Assembly (NCBI RefSeq): GCF_030936135.1
Contig: NC_082595.1
Coordinates: 62,734,716 to 62,798,715, forward strand
Direction of reading: 5' to 3'
DNA: 64,000 nt
DNA from: Gavia stellata
Lineage: Eukaryota; Chordata; Aves; Gaviiformes; Gaviidae
The number at the start of each line of letters is the position of its first letter. The stretch's first letter is position 1. Position numbers and translations under genes: made by a program. The notes under the pieces were generated by a model that saw only the letters and a list, made by a program, of their open reading frames with translations, was not told the origin of the DNA and did no database searches. Positions 11,251 to 24,500 of this stretch are shown here, piece by piece.

Positions 11251-14200
11251 GCTGTTGCCCTGCAGTTTATCCTGACCCCATCTTTAAAGGTGATTCTCAT
11301 TGTGCAGGAGAAATGGTGCTATAAATGGCAGCCTTTTGCTTTCCACCTGTTTGAGTTCGTTGCTCTGTTCAGTTTGGGTGTGGGCTGCAAAGGACGAGGT
11401 TTCCTTTCCATCCCAAGTCGTCAGCGGGGCCAGGAATATGCCCCTGGTTTCCTGCTCCCCTTACCTGGCATGTGTGCAGATGCTGGCGCGCTTTTGGCAT
11501 TCGAAATGTCAGACCGACAAAAGCATCCACAGAGGCCAGCTGTTGCTCTTGATGCTTCGAATATTTATATACGTGGGGCTCCCAGGAGTATTCCCCAGCA
11601 TTTTCTTGATTTACGACAGCTGTGACTAAAACTGAGCATTCGGGGTTGTGCCCTAAAATTGCTCACGGTGCTTTGGTTCCCATACCCCTTGCAGAGGGTC
11701 TGCTCCCACCCGCATCGCAGCGCACACGGACCCTGGGCACCCATGCAGCTCTGCTGTGGCTGGGGGCAGGAGGGAAGGGGGCTGCACTTGGCGCAGGGTG
11801 GGGAAAGCCCAAGGTCTCACAACTCCATTAACCCTGCCCCAGTGCGAGGGTACCACGCACCTTCTTGCCACCGTGATGCAGCTCCCGGGTCCCAGCTCAG
11901 GAGATGAGCAGCTGGCTAAGGCCTTCTGCAGCTCTACCCCAAATGCATGCCAGTAAAGACATGCTTTTCTCCACATCTGGAACCAGCACTGCACCTAAAG
12001 CGGTGCCCAGCTCCATATGCCAGCTCCCATCTCGGCACAGGGTGGCCGGGGAGCAGCAGCAGTTCAGCGCTGGGGCTCGGCTAGCACGTGTGCAAGCCTT
12101 GCTTTCCCAGGGAGATCTGCCAAGGGTTAATGCCGCAGCATGTGCAGTGATGTGGTGCTCGCAACATCCTCCGTGATCATAAGAAGCACAAACAATTTTT
12201 CAAAAATCAGCTATATTTCTCTTTGACTTGCTCCTTGGACGTGAGCAGCACGTGCGCATGTGCTTTTTGCCGAGGGACCGGACTGCGAGAGGTGCCGTAC
12301 CCCTCTGTTGTGTAAATAACTTTTCCTGACGCTTGCCTCCATCTCTCCATGCTTCTGCTTGTGTGTTAATGGGGTGAAGGAGGTACTGCAAAATGTGGTG
12401 TGTTTTACTTGGTGAGAGGAGCAGGGAATGTACAAGATGCTTTCTTCTTTCACCCCGTCCTGCTGCAGGTGTCACACAACTGAGGTTTCAGTGCAGAAGC
12501 TAATTGTGAGTGCTTTTGCTTTCAAAACTGGTTTCGATTTACTGGCAGGTGAGGACATGCTGTCCCCACACCCCAAGCCTTGCAGGACAGACTCCCAAGA
12601 GCCAGTTTCCCTACAGCTGACTGCGGGCTGCAGTGAGCCTTTCCTACAAGGAAAGTCCTCCCAAAACAGGTCCCTGGGGGAAGATGCCACTCTGAGATGT
12701 CTCTGAGCCAAGCTGTCTGTGCAGGGGGCTCTTGGTGGTGGCATGTGTTAGCCCCCTCCCACTAGCAGGAGGAAGCTGCCACGTCCCCATAACGCAGGAA
12801 GAGTCCTTGGTGACCCGAAAGCCTCTAAGCAGCATTGTCCCCCAATGATTTCTTCCTGCCCACCTGCCAGGGAAGACACCACAGACAGGTTAAGTTTTTA
12901 ACCCAAGACGTTGTCTTGTGAGACAGGCAGATTTATTGAGAATTATGGTGGTTGTTATCCTGAGAGGCTCCAGTGAATGTTTAGGCACTCTATAAACTCA
13001 TGGTCGGAGGGAATGTGTCACTCAAACACTGCAAGTCTATCAAGGTAGGAGAGAGGAAAGGTGGGAGCAAGAGACCACCACTGGTCCCATTTGTTGGGTG
13101 TCCTGTTGCCACCTCCTGTCCCCTTGCCACAAAATCTGTCTCTCAGGTGCCCTCCTGCTCCCGGAGTGCCTCCCGCTGCTCCCTGGCCCCACAGCATGGC
13201 CCGGATTTGGGGCAGAGCAGGCACACCTGAGCTGTGATGCCGGCACGGCACCCTGCACGGGGCGTTGGAAGCTCTCTGGGGGAGACAGCGGAGGGGCACA
13301 GCAACGCCGGGATGGACGCAAGTGGGTTGAGGGTGGTGGCTCCTATTGATAGAGCTGGTGTGTAAAATGATCTGATTTCCAGAGTATACATTGTAGGTTT
13401 GCAGCCATCTGCACCTGTGGGCACTGTGGGGAGAGAAACGTGTCTCAGGGAGAGAGAGCAAAGATTCGGGACGGGGCTTCAAACCTGGCCAGAGACAGTA
13501 CTCAGACAGAAGAAATTTTGAAAGGAAGAGGGGAAAGGGGAGCTCTGGGGTCTTAGCTGAGGACAAACCCAAAGGGCAACATTACAAGAGGAGATTCCCC
13601 ATTAAGAACAGAGGTTGCTTAGTATTTTTTTCCTCAGCTATCATTTTTGTTCAGGGCTGAGCTGCTGCCACGCCTGGCCATCCCGGGCTGTCCTGCCAGG
13701 CAGCCAGGCAAGCACGGTGGTGGTGCTGGCTGCTCCGTCTCGGCTCGCACCCGGCTCTGCAGGGAGATGCCTGCCTGCCCTCACTGCTGCACCCTCAAGC
13801 ATGGACAGACGCACCAGCCCAGAGACGACACAGATGCTGGAAAGACCTCAGGGGTTTGTTGGTGACTCCTATGGAAAAGCCGGGCAGCATTCAATAGGGA
13901 TGCAGCCCAGCAGAGTGCTGTGGAGTCTAATGGTAGATAAGGCCTTTTAATATATGTATCTGCATATTTCCAAGAGCATGTACGTGCATAGGAACCATCC
14001 TATTGAACTGTGCAATAGAGACAGAGAATTTTTCCTTCTTATCCATCTGAAAGAGTAAACAAATGAATCAGTGTTACTCAATTTATTACCACTAGGAAGA
14101 AACGTCTTGTGGAGGACACATCCATTTGGCATGGCATCTTCAAAATCTTACGCAAGGAACTGAAGGAGGACTTCAGTAATACCATATCTGATCCTTTTTT

Positions 14201-14739
14201 ATGATCTGCTCACCATAGAAGATGTCTTTCTTCTGCCTTGGAAAAGCACAGACCTGGAGAGGGCTCTGTCTTGCAAATGCCAAGTGAAGCTTCTCAAGAG
14301 AGCATCCATGAGAAGAAATGGCGCAAAACGTCTCCCTCCCCTTTCCTGCTCCAGGTGCCATTAATGGAAGGGCTCACATTTTAGTGCCAGTTAAAGAGAG
14401 TTGCAGCAGGTGGCCCACCTTTTCAAGGCGAGCATGCTCCCTTCCTGAAGCTGGGCATCTGCCGAGGAGGTGGTGAGCGAGCAAGTGGGGATGGTGCATG
14501 GCCCTGCTCTGTCCCCTGGGGACGGGAGGGACTCCGGTGCCACCAGCAGGGAACAGCAATACAAGAAATAGAGCATCAGTGTGGATGTGTAGTAGACACA
14601 CACACAGAGTAAAAACAAATAGAAGAGAGGATGTCTTCAAGAAACTGTTTATGATCATTATTTATGTATATGTGGAGACTCAGTACCCTTTCCCCTGTTG
14701 CCTTAAAAAAATGTTTATAGCATTTATCTCCCGATTTCA

Positions 14740-15045
14740 TCTGGCAGCCTCCATCTATTTCCCTATAAACGATGAACGAGAGATGTGCCTAGTAACTGTC
14801 TCTTATGGCTCAGTAAATACTTGAATTTATTTGCATATTAAGTCGGTCACGTTTATATTGCGCTCGCTAAATGCAGCAACACGACATACTACACAGAGGA
14901 GGCTAGTTGGCCATTAATGTGCCGAGGATTTATGTGAATGACTCCCTTTCACATTAATGGAAGTTATCTACACAAATCGCCTTCCAATGGGGGAATAGAC
15001 CATAATGTATGTAAACACGTATTACTCACTGCTGTTTAGTCATTC
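14740..15045. other. AT-rich island with paired CATTAATG palindromes, candidate enhancer
   Basis: It contains an octamer ATTTGCAT (14829-14836) and a perfect 11-base inverted repeat: CCATTAATGTG at 14911-14921 and CACATTAATGG at 14950-14960, separated by 28 bases. Each arm holds the self-palindromic CATTAATG, a homeodomain-type sequence. No coding frame is visible. The regulatory role is inferred from motif content only. Confidence 0.3.
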
Positions 15046-17349
15046 AAAAGGATGCTTAGCAATCTAAAACACCGCTTTGGTGCTGATACTAAATCAGTTT
15101 TCCTTAAAGTAAGGGAAGGGAGGGTACTGCTTATGTAGGGTGTTGTGCCACATCTGAGCAGGCACACATTCGGAGGTGGCTGCAGTCCCTCAGGCTTCAC
15201 TGGGACATGTGGGAGAAAAGTTTTGCAGGGTTGAGTCCTTGCTGAACCAGTGTCCCCTGTGGGAGCGGGGGCAGGTCTGCTGGGTGGGATGCAAGAGCTG
15301 GGAAAAGATGGGTTTCTCTGTCCCTCGTAAGCTCCGGCTGCGGCTGGGTGAGGCATTCCCTGCTTCCCATCCAAAGGCCCTGCTGTGTGTCCCAATGCCG
15401 CTGCCTTTCAGGAGGCATTGCAGCAGACCTTCTGGTTTCATTGGGCTTGGCTCTTCTGCCATTTACTCTCTCACCTGGGAGGCCACAGTTGTGCAGGCCA
15501 GTGAGCAGCGTGGCTGGGCTCTACCCGTACATGCAGCATATTACGTCTCCCTTCCCCAAAAATAGGACGCCCTCCCTGCAACACTGGGAGCTTTGCTGCC
15601 GGCTGCCTGGAGCCCCTGGGGGCTGCTGGACTGGCCCTGCCTCGCTGCCAAGGCTGCAGACATGGGCAAGGTGCGTTCTGGGGAGAAACCAGCTTTGCTC
15701 TCCCTCTGCACGTCTATTTTTTGCCTTTCCCGTCTGGGTGAAAGGCAACGGTGTGCCTGGGGGGGTGCAAGCCCTGCTGCGCCCTCAGCTCAGCTCAAAC
15801 CCCTTTGCACAACTGGGGTTGGAAGCGTATGCAGTGAAGGCTGAAGCTGTGTGCCCTCAGCCTGCCTTGGGGCGAGAGCTTTTTTGTTACTGACCTGCCG
15901 CTCAGCCCTGCCTGCTCCCCTGGGGTGGCTGAGCTGAGCAGAGCAGCTATTTGTTTTACTCCTTTGCAATCGTGTGTCTGATTTTGGGCTGGGCACCGGG
16001 GCTTCTCTCTGGCTTCCCAGCAACACCAAGGTGAAGCACGGTGGTGTTGACCGAGTTTCACAATGAATGTCAGAGGGACCCCATGGCACTGAGACCGAAA
16101 ATTTGCAAGTCCCACTGAGGTGGAGCCGTGCTGTTTCTCAGAGGTGTGTTTTAATCCAAACATGCTCTTTCTACAACTCCCTGGGCCCAGCTCACCTCTG
16201 GTGGACCTCTGCTCTGTTAGCATGGGTGCAGGTATTGCTCCGGGGCCGGGATGTGAAGCCTTGCTCTTGGCTTGCCAGCAAGGGCTGGGACTGGGACTGG
16301 GTGGCCAAACCTCAGCTGCAGTTGCTGTCCGGCTGTCTCGGCTATGGGATGGCAGTGAGCTGAAAAAGATGCTCCCAGCTTTCTGGCCATGCTGTCCTCC
16401 TCGCTGGCCATCCCTGCTCAACCACAAAGCCCTGTGCAGTGCTGAGCATCTTCTTTTTCCTATTGACCAGAGGATACAGAAGCCAGGCTGGTGAACAATG
16501 AAAACCTCCTGGTAAGAATGCTCCAGGGGCATCTTGATCCTCGCAGGGGTGCACGTGGCAGTGCTTGCCCGCTGCTCAGGAGGCTCCTGGCAGGTCTAAT
16601 AGTCCAGGGATATTTATCACTTGTTGATTTTTCCTTGATTGCGTTTGTTGGACACACATTAATGTGTTTTGTTCCTCATGGGATTGCTGTAGTTCTATTA
16701 GACCACTGAAGTTAAGCTTGTGCAAATATTCTTCCTTCTCAGAACATGGGCTTTTTGGGTGATGCTAAAGAAAAAAACAGAAAACATAGCTCTTTGGTTC
16801 TTTACAGCTGACTAAATGAAGGTAAATTTTCTCTGAAACCAAAAATCAAGTAATTAGGCTAATGGGACCAATCACTATGTTACTACGTCAGCCTGCTTCC
16901 CATGCAGACGCAGCTATCGCTCCAATTCCCCGTCTGATGCTGGAGATGGGCTTATTACCTGGCATTATGTCAGGCAGCCTCACGTCCTCGCCAGCCTGGT
17001 GGGGTACCCAGCACCGCTCACCCTGGACTCAGGGCTGGGCAGCAAAATTGTCCCTCATCCCAGATCCAGCTGAGAAAACCTACACCAGCAAAAATGCAGT
17101 TTTGCTGCTGCGAGGCACTTAGGCACCGGGGTGTTTGCGCCATGCAGCTTGATGGAGTAGGTAGTCACGTCTCTCACCGTCCCTGCATGGCCACATGTTT
17201 GTGCGTTTGCTACACGAACACTCAGGAGCCCATTTGGGTCAGGGCACTCTGCAGCACACACGAAGGTGCGCTGGTGGCCCGTGCCAGTCCTCCAGAATGG
17301 CTGGTTTTGAGCTGTGCGGTATGGGAGGAGACTCCTGGGACAAACCTTC

Positions 17350-17540
17350 AACTTCGGAGACATTTTTATTAACAAGAATATTAGAGATGATAAAATCCCT
17401 GCAATCTCAGGTGTTTCACAGCTTATATTAAATTTACCTGGCATGGTCGCTACCTATGATTTCTAATTAAATGAGGTTATTAAACTGGGAGACAATATTG
17501 CAAAAATTATGATTGATCTTCTATCCTTACCCATTATTTT
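17350..17540. other. AT-rich island, candidate conserved non-coding element
   Basis: A low-repeat AT-rich block with TTATTAACAAGAATATTAG, CTAATTAAATG and TATTGCAAAAATTATG strings, flanked by GC-richer sequence. No open frame or transposon signature. Its regulatory nature is a guess from composition. Confidence 0.2.
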
Positions 17541-18484
17541 TACACATTTAGCAGTGGCAGTCTTTGTTGACAACAGGGACCGACGCTGAACCGGCAAAGA
17601 AACTCAATTACCTGTCATTGACGAAAAGAAAGATCTGCTCAGGTGAGCTACCATTAACCTTGTGGCAGGGCTTTTGTCTCTCCATCAGCTTAGATTGCAT
17701 GCAGCAAGAGGATCTGTCCAGGGAAGGGCTGATGCAGGTATTTATTTACCCGGGTAGGCAGGAGGCTGCCCCATGCTGAGGAGAAAATGAAGAGAGGTCG
17801 GGGTGTGCGGTCTGGAGGGAGGCAAGCAGAAACATCCTCCTCTGCAAAATGGGGAGAGCAGGACTGACTGAGGCTTCTGGTGGGTGATTCACTCTAATTA
17901 ATTTGGAAGCTGTGGAGTTCTCCTAAACTCATTAATATTTAGCTCTGCAGATACAGCGTCTCACGCACAGGGATGTAGGGGAGGGGGTGATGAGTACACA
18001 GGAGCCCGTCGTCCTGCCTGGGTGAAAGCTTCAGAGCAGGTGGGGAACCAGGAGGGGAAAGACATGAGGCTCCAGCCCCTCTCAAGTGCCCTGGGGGACT
18101 CAGGGCACAGCTCAGTGACTGCAGCTGACAGCGAGCCCCGCAGGAGGCTGTGTCGAGGGAAATGGTCCCCAAGGCCAAAGACAGGGAGAGCTTGCCAGAG
18201 CAGGCGAAAATTGCCATGTGTGCCCACCTGTGTGCTTTAGCACATCACACGAGCCGGTTTTCCCAAACATCATGTGAGATTATAGAAACACATGATATAG
18301 GTCCAATGGCGAACAGGGCTGCGCTTGCCCCTGCGTTATTTCTACCATCAGTGCCAGCACATGGGTACGTGTATAACTGTGGGGCACTCGTGTCTGGCAC
18401 TTTAACAGCTAAGTGAAAGGGCAGAGGAACTGGAACTGGAAACGATGATCTTGCTGCGTGCTCAGCCTGTGTCCCAGGCTGCGA

Positions 18485-18590
18485 CTGCAGCCTTAATTAC
18501 CGTTTGATTAAGAAGTCTTGCTAGTCAGAGATGTTTTAATGATTACTATTAGTAAGTCTGGGAAACAGTGCACTACTTTTTAATGATTTT
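18485..18590. other. AT-rich block with TTAATTA/TTAATGATT motifs
   Basis: CTTAATTACC, TTTGATTAAG and two TTTTAATGATT copies lie within about 100 bases. These are homeodomain-type core motifs. No coding frame or repeat family is recognised. Confidence 0.2.
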
Positions 18591-21500
18591 TTTTTGGCAA
18601 CAGAGAAATACATGGCAACAGAATAAATAAATAAAGTCAGCCTCTGAAAAGGTCACATTTGCCTACAGTCATAGTCAATGTGCCAGCTTCTTATGCTAAT
18701 TTTGGGACAGTGAAAAGCTTGACACTATTGTCCTGCTGCCTGGTGATTGCTAGAGAGGGCAGCTCAGGCTGGTCAATGTAGGGGTGTTAAAGCATCAGGA
18801 GAGAAATGATGTGCTGGGGAGGCCAGGAGAGCGTGCTCCTTAAGGGAAGACAAAATTAGAGGAAAGCAGAAGGAAAATGAAATAAATAAAGTCTGAAAAA
18901 CCTCCAGGTATTCAGGAGGCTCCATTCATCATGCACTATGGATGGCACCATGCCACAGCCCCTCACAGGCTCCTTGCAAGTGGGGAAGATCTCTGAATGA
19001 AGTATGTTAAAATCATCTGTTCTCAGAAATGATAAAGGAGCTAAGAAAGCTTGGGGGAGAGCGGGGTAAATAGGATAAACTCCAAGTGGAGAAAATGGCT
19101 TCAGACAAAGAATCTGGGGCATAATGAGGACACTGATGGTGTTGGATCCTGTATGAATTACAATGCAAGAGAGTAAATCTGACTTTGGGTTTTAAGGTGC
19201 AGGGGGAGGAGTTTGCAGTGGGGCGCTTTACCTGTTCTACTGTGGGTATCTGAAACACACCTGATCCACTGGCATTTAGAGACTGCCTTGGATTTCCAAG
19301 AGAGATACAAGGAGCATTTCAATCTGCCGTTTTCTTTCCTTTGCAATTTCACAGAGATTTCATGAAGAGATACATACTAATTGTCTCAAACACCATACTG
19401 CCCCAAAGAGCTCATAACCTGTCCCTGAGTGACGTGGTCACACACACAAACCAAAAAAGGATGACTTACCTCCGTCCAACATCTCCATCCCCTACGCAGG
19501 GGCAGGCAGAGTGAACTATGACCTGCAGATATTTTATCTGTCTCATAATCGCTTATGCTTTCTCACTGGCAGAAGAAAGGGATTAAAAACTGAAATGTTT
19601 TATTGAACAATTCTGAAATGATTCTGCAGGGGAGAGACGTGCCCAGGACCTGGAGGCGCTTATGAAGGCTTCTGGGTGAGGGAGATTTGTGGGATGGGGG
19701 AGCAGAGCAGACCACCCTCCTGACCAGTGTTCGCGCAGGCACCCTGAGCACTTCTCACCGAGCACCCGCTGCGCTCGGCAGGTGGTGGAGGTCTCCCTTC
19801 CTGCGGGAAAGCAGGTGCCACCGGTAGTAGCTGTGTGTTGCTTCGCTAGTGATTCACATACTGGGACAATCCTCAGACACTGAGCGGCTCTCAGAGCCCC
19901 TGCTGCCACCGAGCATGAAATCCTCTGTGCTATATCAGAATATGATGCAGTGGGTGGCTGTTGTCAGGCTCGGGGCTGCTGTGTGCCTCAGTCTGTGCAG
20001 GGAGACACTTCTTCCTTGGCAGCCCCAGGTATTTCCGCAGATCTGTGATGAGTTGTCTTTGCTACTTGAATTGTTGTCCCAATTAGTTAGAAGAAATGTA
20101 GCCAGGAGTGGAAGACATTGCCATTCTGTGCTGGACATGTCTTGCCAATTTTATGATACAGTCATAGAAAAAATGAAAATAATGACAACTCGAGAACCAC
20201 TAAACAATTCAATGTGTTGTGGGCAAAAAAATCATCGTGTCCAGGGGGTGAGTGTGCAATACAAGTGCTGTTTTGGAGGCTTAAGCTGGACTGCAAGAGC
20301 CTATATGCCTTCTGCTAGTGCTCTGTGTGGCTCTCACCAGTTAGTGTGGGAATTACACAGGGGCTGTATAGTTTCCATAACATACCTGAAAGCTTTCTGT
20401 TAGTTGCCCTCAGAGCTGTTTTGGAAGTGTGCCTTCTACCGACCAGCACCTGCAAGCACAAACCAACTGAAAATTCATGCAATGGGACCTTTCATCTGGG
20501 ATGTGTTTTTTTAAAGAACAGCAAAAGCAGACATTTAATCAGTACAATTTTGCAAAATCTGTTGCCCAAGGTATGCAGATGATGACACACAAGCCAGCTG
20601 GAGTGGTTTTGTTCTGAGTATTGAGTTTCTAGGTGATGAAAACAGGGTTGTTGCCAAACACAATGTAAAAATCATCTAGAAAACAGAAAGTGGGGGTTTA
20701 TTGGAGGGGGAAATGCATCAAAACAGCTCTGAAAAGTGAAGGTTATATGTTTATTTAGAAAATGAATTTCAGATATAATCAAACAGGGGCAAACATTACT
20801 CTTGGGTGCTGCATGCTTTAGTAACCAGCCCCAGTTAGCAAAGCTTTCCTCCCCAGTCACAGTGAGTCACAGCTTGCTAACTTGCCACATGGTGTTCCCA
20901 CGGTTCAGTCTTAGGTCCAGGATATTTTGCAGTTTCCCAGCATGTTTTTATTCCAGATGTGTCTGCTCTGCATTTTGGGAGCCACCTGCAGTCTCCCCCA
21001 AGGACAAATCCAGCATCCATGCAGACAGCAAGCCTGTGAGCGGCCAGAGCTTGCTTTCCCAAAGAGGGGTGCACCAGGGCAAAATCCCAACTGGTGGTCC
21101 CACAAACCTCCTCCAGCCTGCCCAGTGGTCACTCATGCACCAGAGTTTTTCTTCTGGAGCAGGAAGCAGTGGCAGTGAGGTGACTGTCTAGTTCCCAAGC
21201 AGACTTGGGTAACACAGCAGACTCTAGCAAGTGATGCGTGTACTATTCTTGTTCCTAAACTTAATGATTTAATTAATATCCTTTTATTTATGCTGTCCAA
21301 TTACAATGTTAAAATGTGGTTTGAATAGAAAAGCTTTGAGCATCTTCAGAAGCTGTGGTCCCTGAAGTCTCTAATGACAGAAACATAAGATCTACTCTAG
21401 TTGATGCCAGAAAAGGATGAATCTTTTATAAGTATTATTTCTCAAAATGTAATATAGAAGTGCAGCAGGTCCCTAAGGAATAAGGATAACTTTATGTAAG

Positions 21501-24500
21501 AAATGTGTGAAATTCCTGCCCTCTGTCTAAGAAAAGATATTTCCCTATTGACTTTTGTAATATCACTTCTTCAGATTTAGGGGGTTAATTTATTTCCTGG
21601 GACAGATTCTGTGGTAGGTGTATCAGCTGGTGTGCACGATCCAGTCAAGTGTGTTGATGTTGGACAGAAATCATCCCAGAGTCAGTGGCTGGCTATTGCT
21701 GGTGACAGAAAGGGAGGCAGAGCATGGGGCGATGCGGGAGCAGGGGGACTGGACATGGCTGCCGAGCCCCCCAGGGGTCCCCAGCACGCTCCTGGGATGT
21801 CATTTGGGTGCTGAAGTAGTGGACTGCTTCTTCAGTGCTCAGACTGCCTGGAGAGCACATTTTAACAGGAAAGGGGGGTGTCCCACCTCTTTTTCTAAAA
21901 TGGGCACATTAGCCCTGGTGATTTCATGCAGTAGACATAATTTGGCAAGGAAGGAAGCACAGAAGTTTTATTTCATATTGTGGGCTCAAGAAAGGTAGGG
22001 GATGATGGGAGTTGTACCCAGGACCGGGGCTGTCTCTGTGTTGAAAATGGATTTACTTGGCAAAGTAATTGAGGATGACAGTATGTAAGCCATAATGAAA
22101 CGCCTAGAGAGGCACAGGAGGCAATAAATGCCAGCAAAAAACTTCCAGACCACCTCAAGCTGCTCATCACAACAATTTTATCTTTTCCGCTATAAAGTTT
22201 GCTCATAGTTCTTACTACACTGCTGGAGGTCCACTGGATCTGGGGAAGACATGGAGTTTTTCCACTTGACTCCTGTTTCTGTGCTAGTGACTCTTTCTGC
22301 TAATTCCAGATGATTTCAGGGATCGGCCCAGGTCATGCCACCCAGGTTGGCCCTGGGGCGGGCAGGCGTTGCGGAAAGGCTGGGGCTGGGACACTGTCGG
22401 CAGGGTTGGTGGGAAGCAGATCGCTGTCCTGACAGCATTTTGGGGGTGGAAAGTTCTTTTTCATCCCATGCTGGGTTTAAATCACAGCCATTTCAATGTA
22501 CGTGGGAGAAAGTCATAGAGCCAGTGCCCTCATATCCAGTGTATGAGGTTGGGATGGAGTTACCCTGTGATGAATACACACAACATAGGAAAGCCATGAC
22601 AGCAGGCAATGAGAAGCTAGGACCTCACATTGGGTAACAGTCTGCCATCGAGGGGACATGTCCTCATAATAGAGCAACCCTTTTATAAGCAGAAAAGGGG
22701 GACAGCTCTCCACCTTCTCCAGTCTGCTTAATGTTGGCATCCTCCCTGGCTCTCATCCAGGCTGCTCCATCCAACTCTCCAAAGACAAATCTGCAGCCCA
22801 GGGGCCAACCTTAGCCTCGTGGATGCAAGCCGTGCTGAGCCCCTGAGCCCTGGAGATGGGCATTAGTCCTACTCTTCTTTTATTTAGTAGTATAGCTGTA
22901 GTTAGAGAGACTCCTGCTCGGTCCCGAGTGTGATGGGGACCGGAGTTTCATGCTCCGGTGTGCTGGGGAGTGCCCAGGCAAGGGGTGAGCAGGGCTGGGG
23001 TGAGTCTGCCTCTTTTGCTGCTTTCCAACAAAAGTTTTGTTGCACCTTGCTCTTTACTGCAAAATGCTCACTTAAAAAAGAATTTTTATACATTGTGGTT
23101 CCCAAAAATTCCCAGCCAGCTCTCATTGCAGTGTGCACCAGGCAAGTTGGGATAAGCATCCTGAATCCTTGCACATTTGCTTGTTGGTGTGATGTTGGTG
23201 AGGCTCTCTCTGCTGTCTGTTGTTATTTATTCTCCTCCATCACCCCCACAGAAATGTGTACAAAATCCGTTCTCAACTTGCCCTGTGCCAAATGACCCTG
23301 AGAGGGTTTCTGTGTGGTGAGAGGGCACGTGGATCTAGAAAAATGAGAAGTATGGGGACATTGCCTTTTCTCCCTGCACATCTCCCACCTTCTGACTTGA
23401 ATACATTGACCTTCTGTGAGTTAGGTACCTGGTCCTTCTTCCTGCTACATATAAATGTCAAACTCTTCTTTTCCTGCAGGAAGGGCAAGGCACAGCTGAT
23501 TGAAGAAAACATTGGAAGCAGTTCAGGGAAATTATCTAGATATTTGGATCCTTCTTTGTAGTGAACTGGCAGCTTTGTGAGGCTCATCCATTTATGGCAG
23601 ACACTGGTTGAAGATGTCCCATAAATGTAAAAACTATAGAAAACTGGGGGGTTGGGTGGGGAGGGGGGGAAGTCAAGCAGTTATAAAACAAGAGGCCAGA
23701 CAGGTGAGAGGGAAAAAATATGAGTATCAGCCAATTAGAGACTCAGCTGGAGAACTGAAATGGCCATAATATAAATGTTGTTCATTTCACATTCATTTGT
23801 TCCAAATCTTTGCCCCTGAAAATTTAACAGAGAGCAGAAAGGATTCGTGGCTTATGGGTGATGAAAGCAGCTGGCTTCTGTGCAAGACACAGAAGATGAG
23901 AAAGACAGTAACTGCATTCAAAAGAGAAGTTGGTGCTTTCTTTGCTTGTCTGAAGTTTGTAGATAAATAAGATACTGCTTTGCGTGCCTGTAGTTCAAGG
24001 AAAGTTAGCTTGTTAACCACGCAAGTTCCCTGGTAACAAGATAATGGCAGGAGGGGACTTCTGGAAAGCAACCTGTAAATTACACAGGCAAAGTGTGTGA
24101 TCATAAAAAAGGGCATCTCAACTAGCAACTGCTTGGTTGAATATGTGAAACAGGACCTGCTACAATACAAAGCCCAATTTAAATTTAATTGCTGGTTCAG
24201 AATCACTCAGCCTCAGTTTTAGAGCCTGAAGCCCTATCAGGGCTACAAACATTCATGTATTTACAGAAAGATTTGTTCCAGTGTCACGTAATTAATAACA
24301 GACATCCTGGCCATCTTTGCATCTCCAGCATTTGAGATTTGAGCTGGGGAAACTGAGGCTGGAGGATCTTGGTGCTGGAAATCACATCTGGTACTTCAAG
24401 GAGAAAAGAGGGATGTGCTCCGCATTACAGTCCTCCTGGTCACTGGAAAAGTCACTCGGTCCCGGACTGAAGATGGCCAGAGGCAGGGCAGTGGGGAAGC

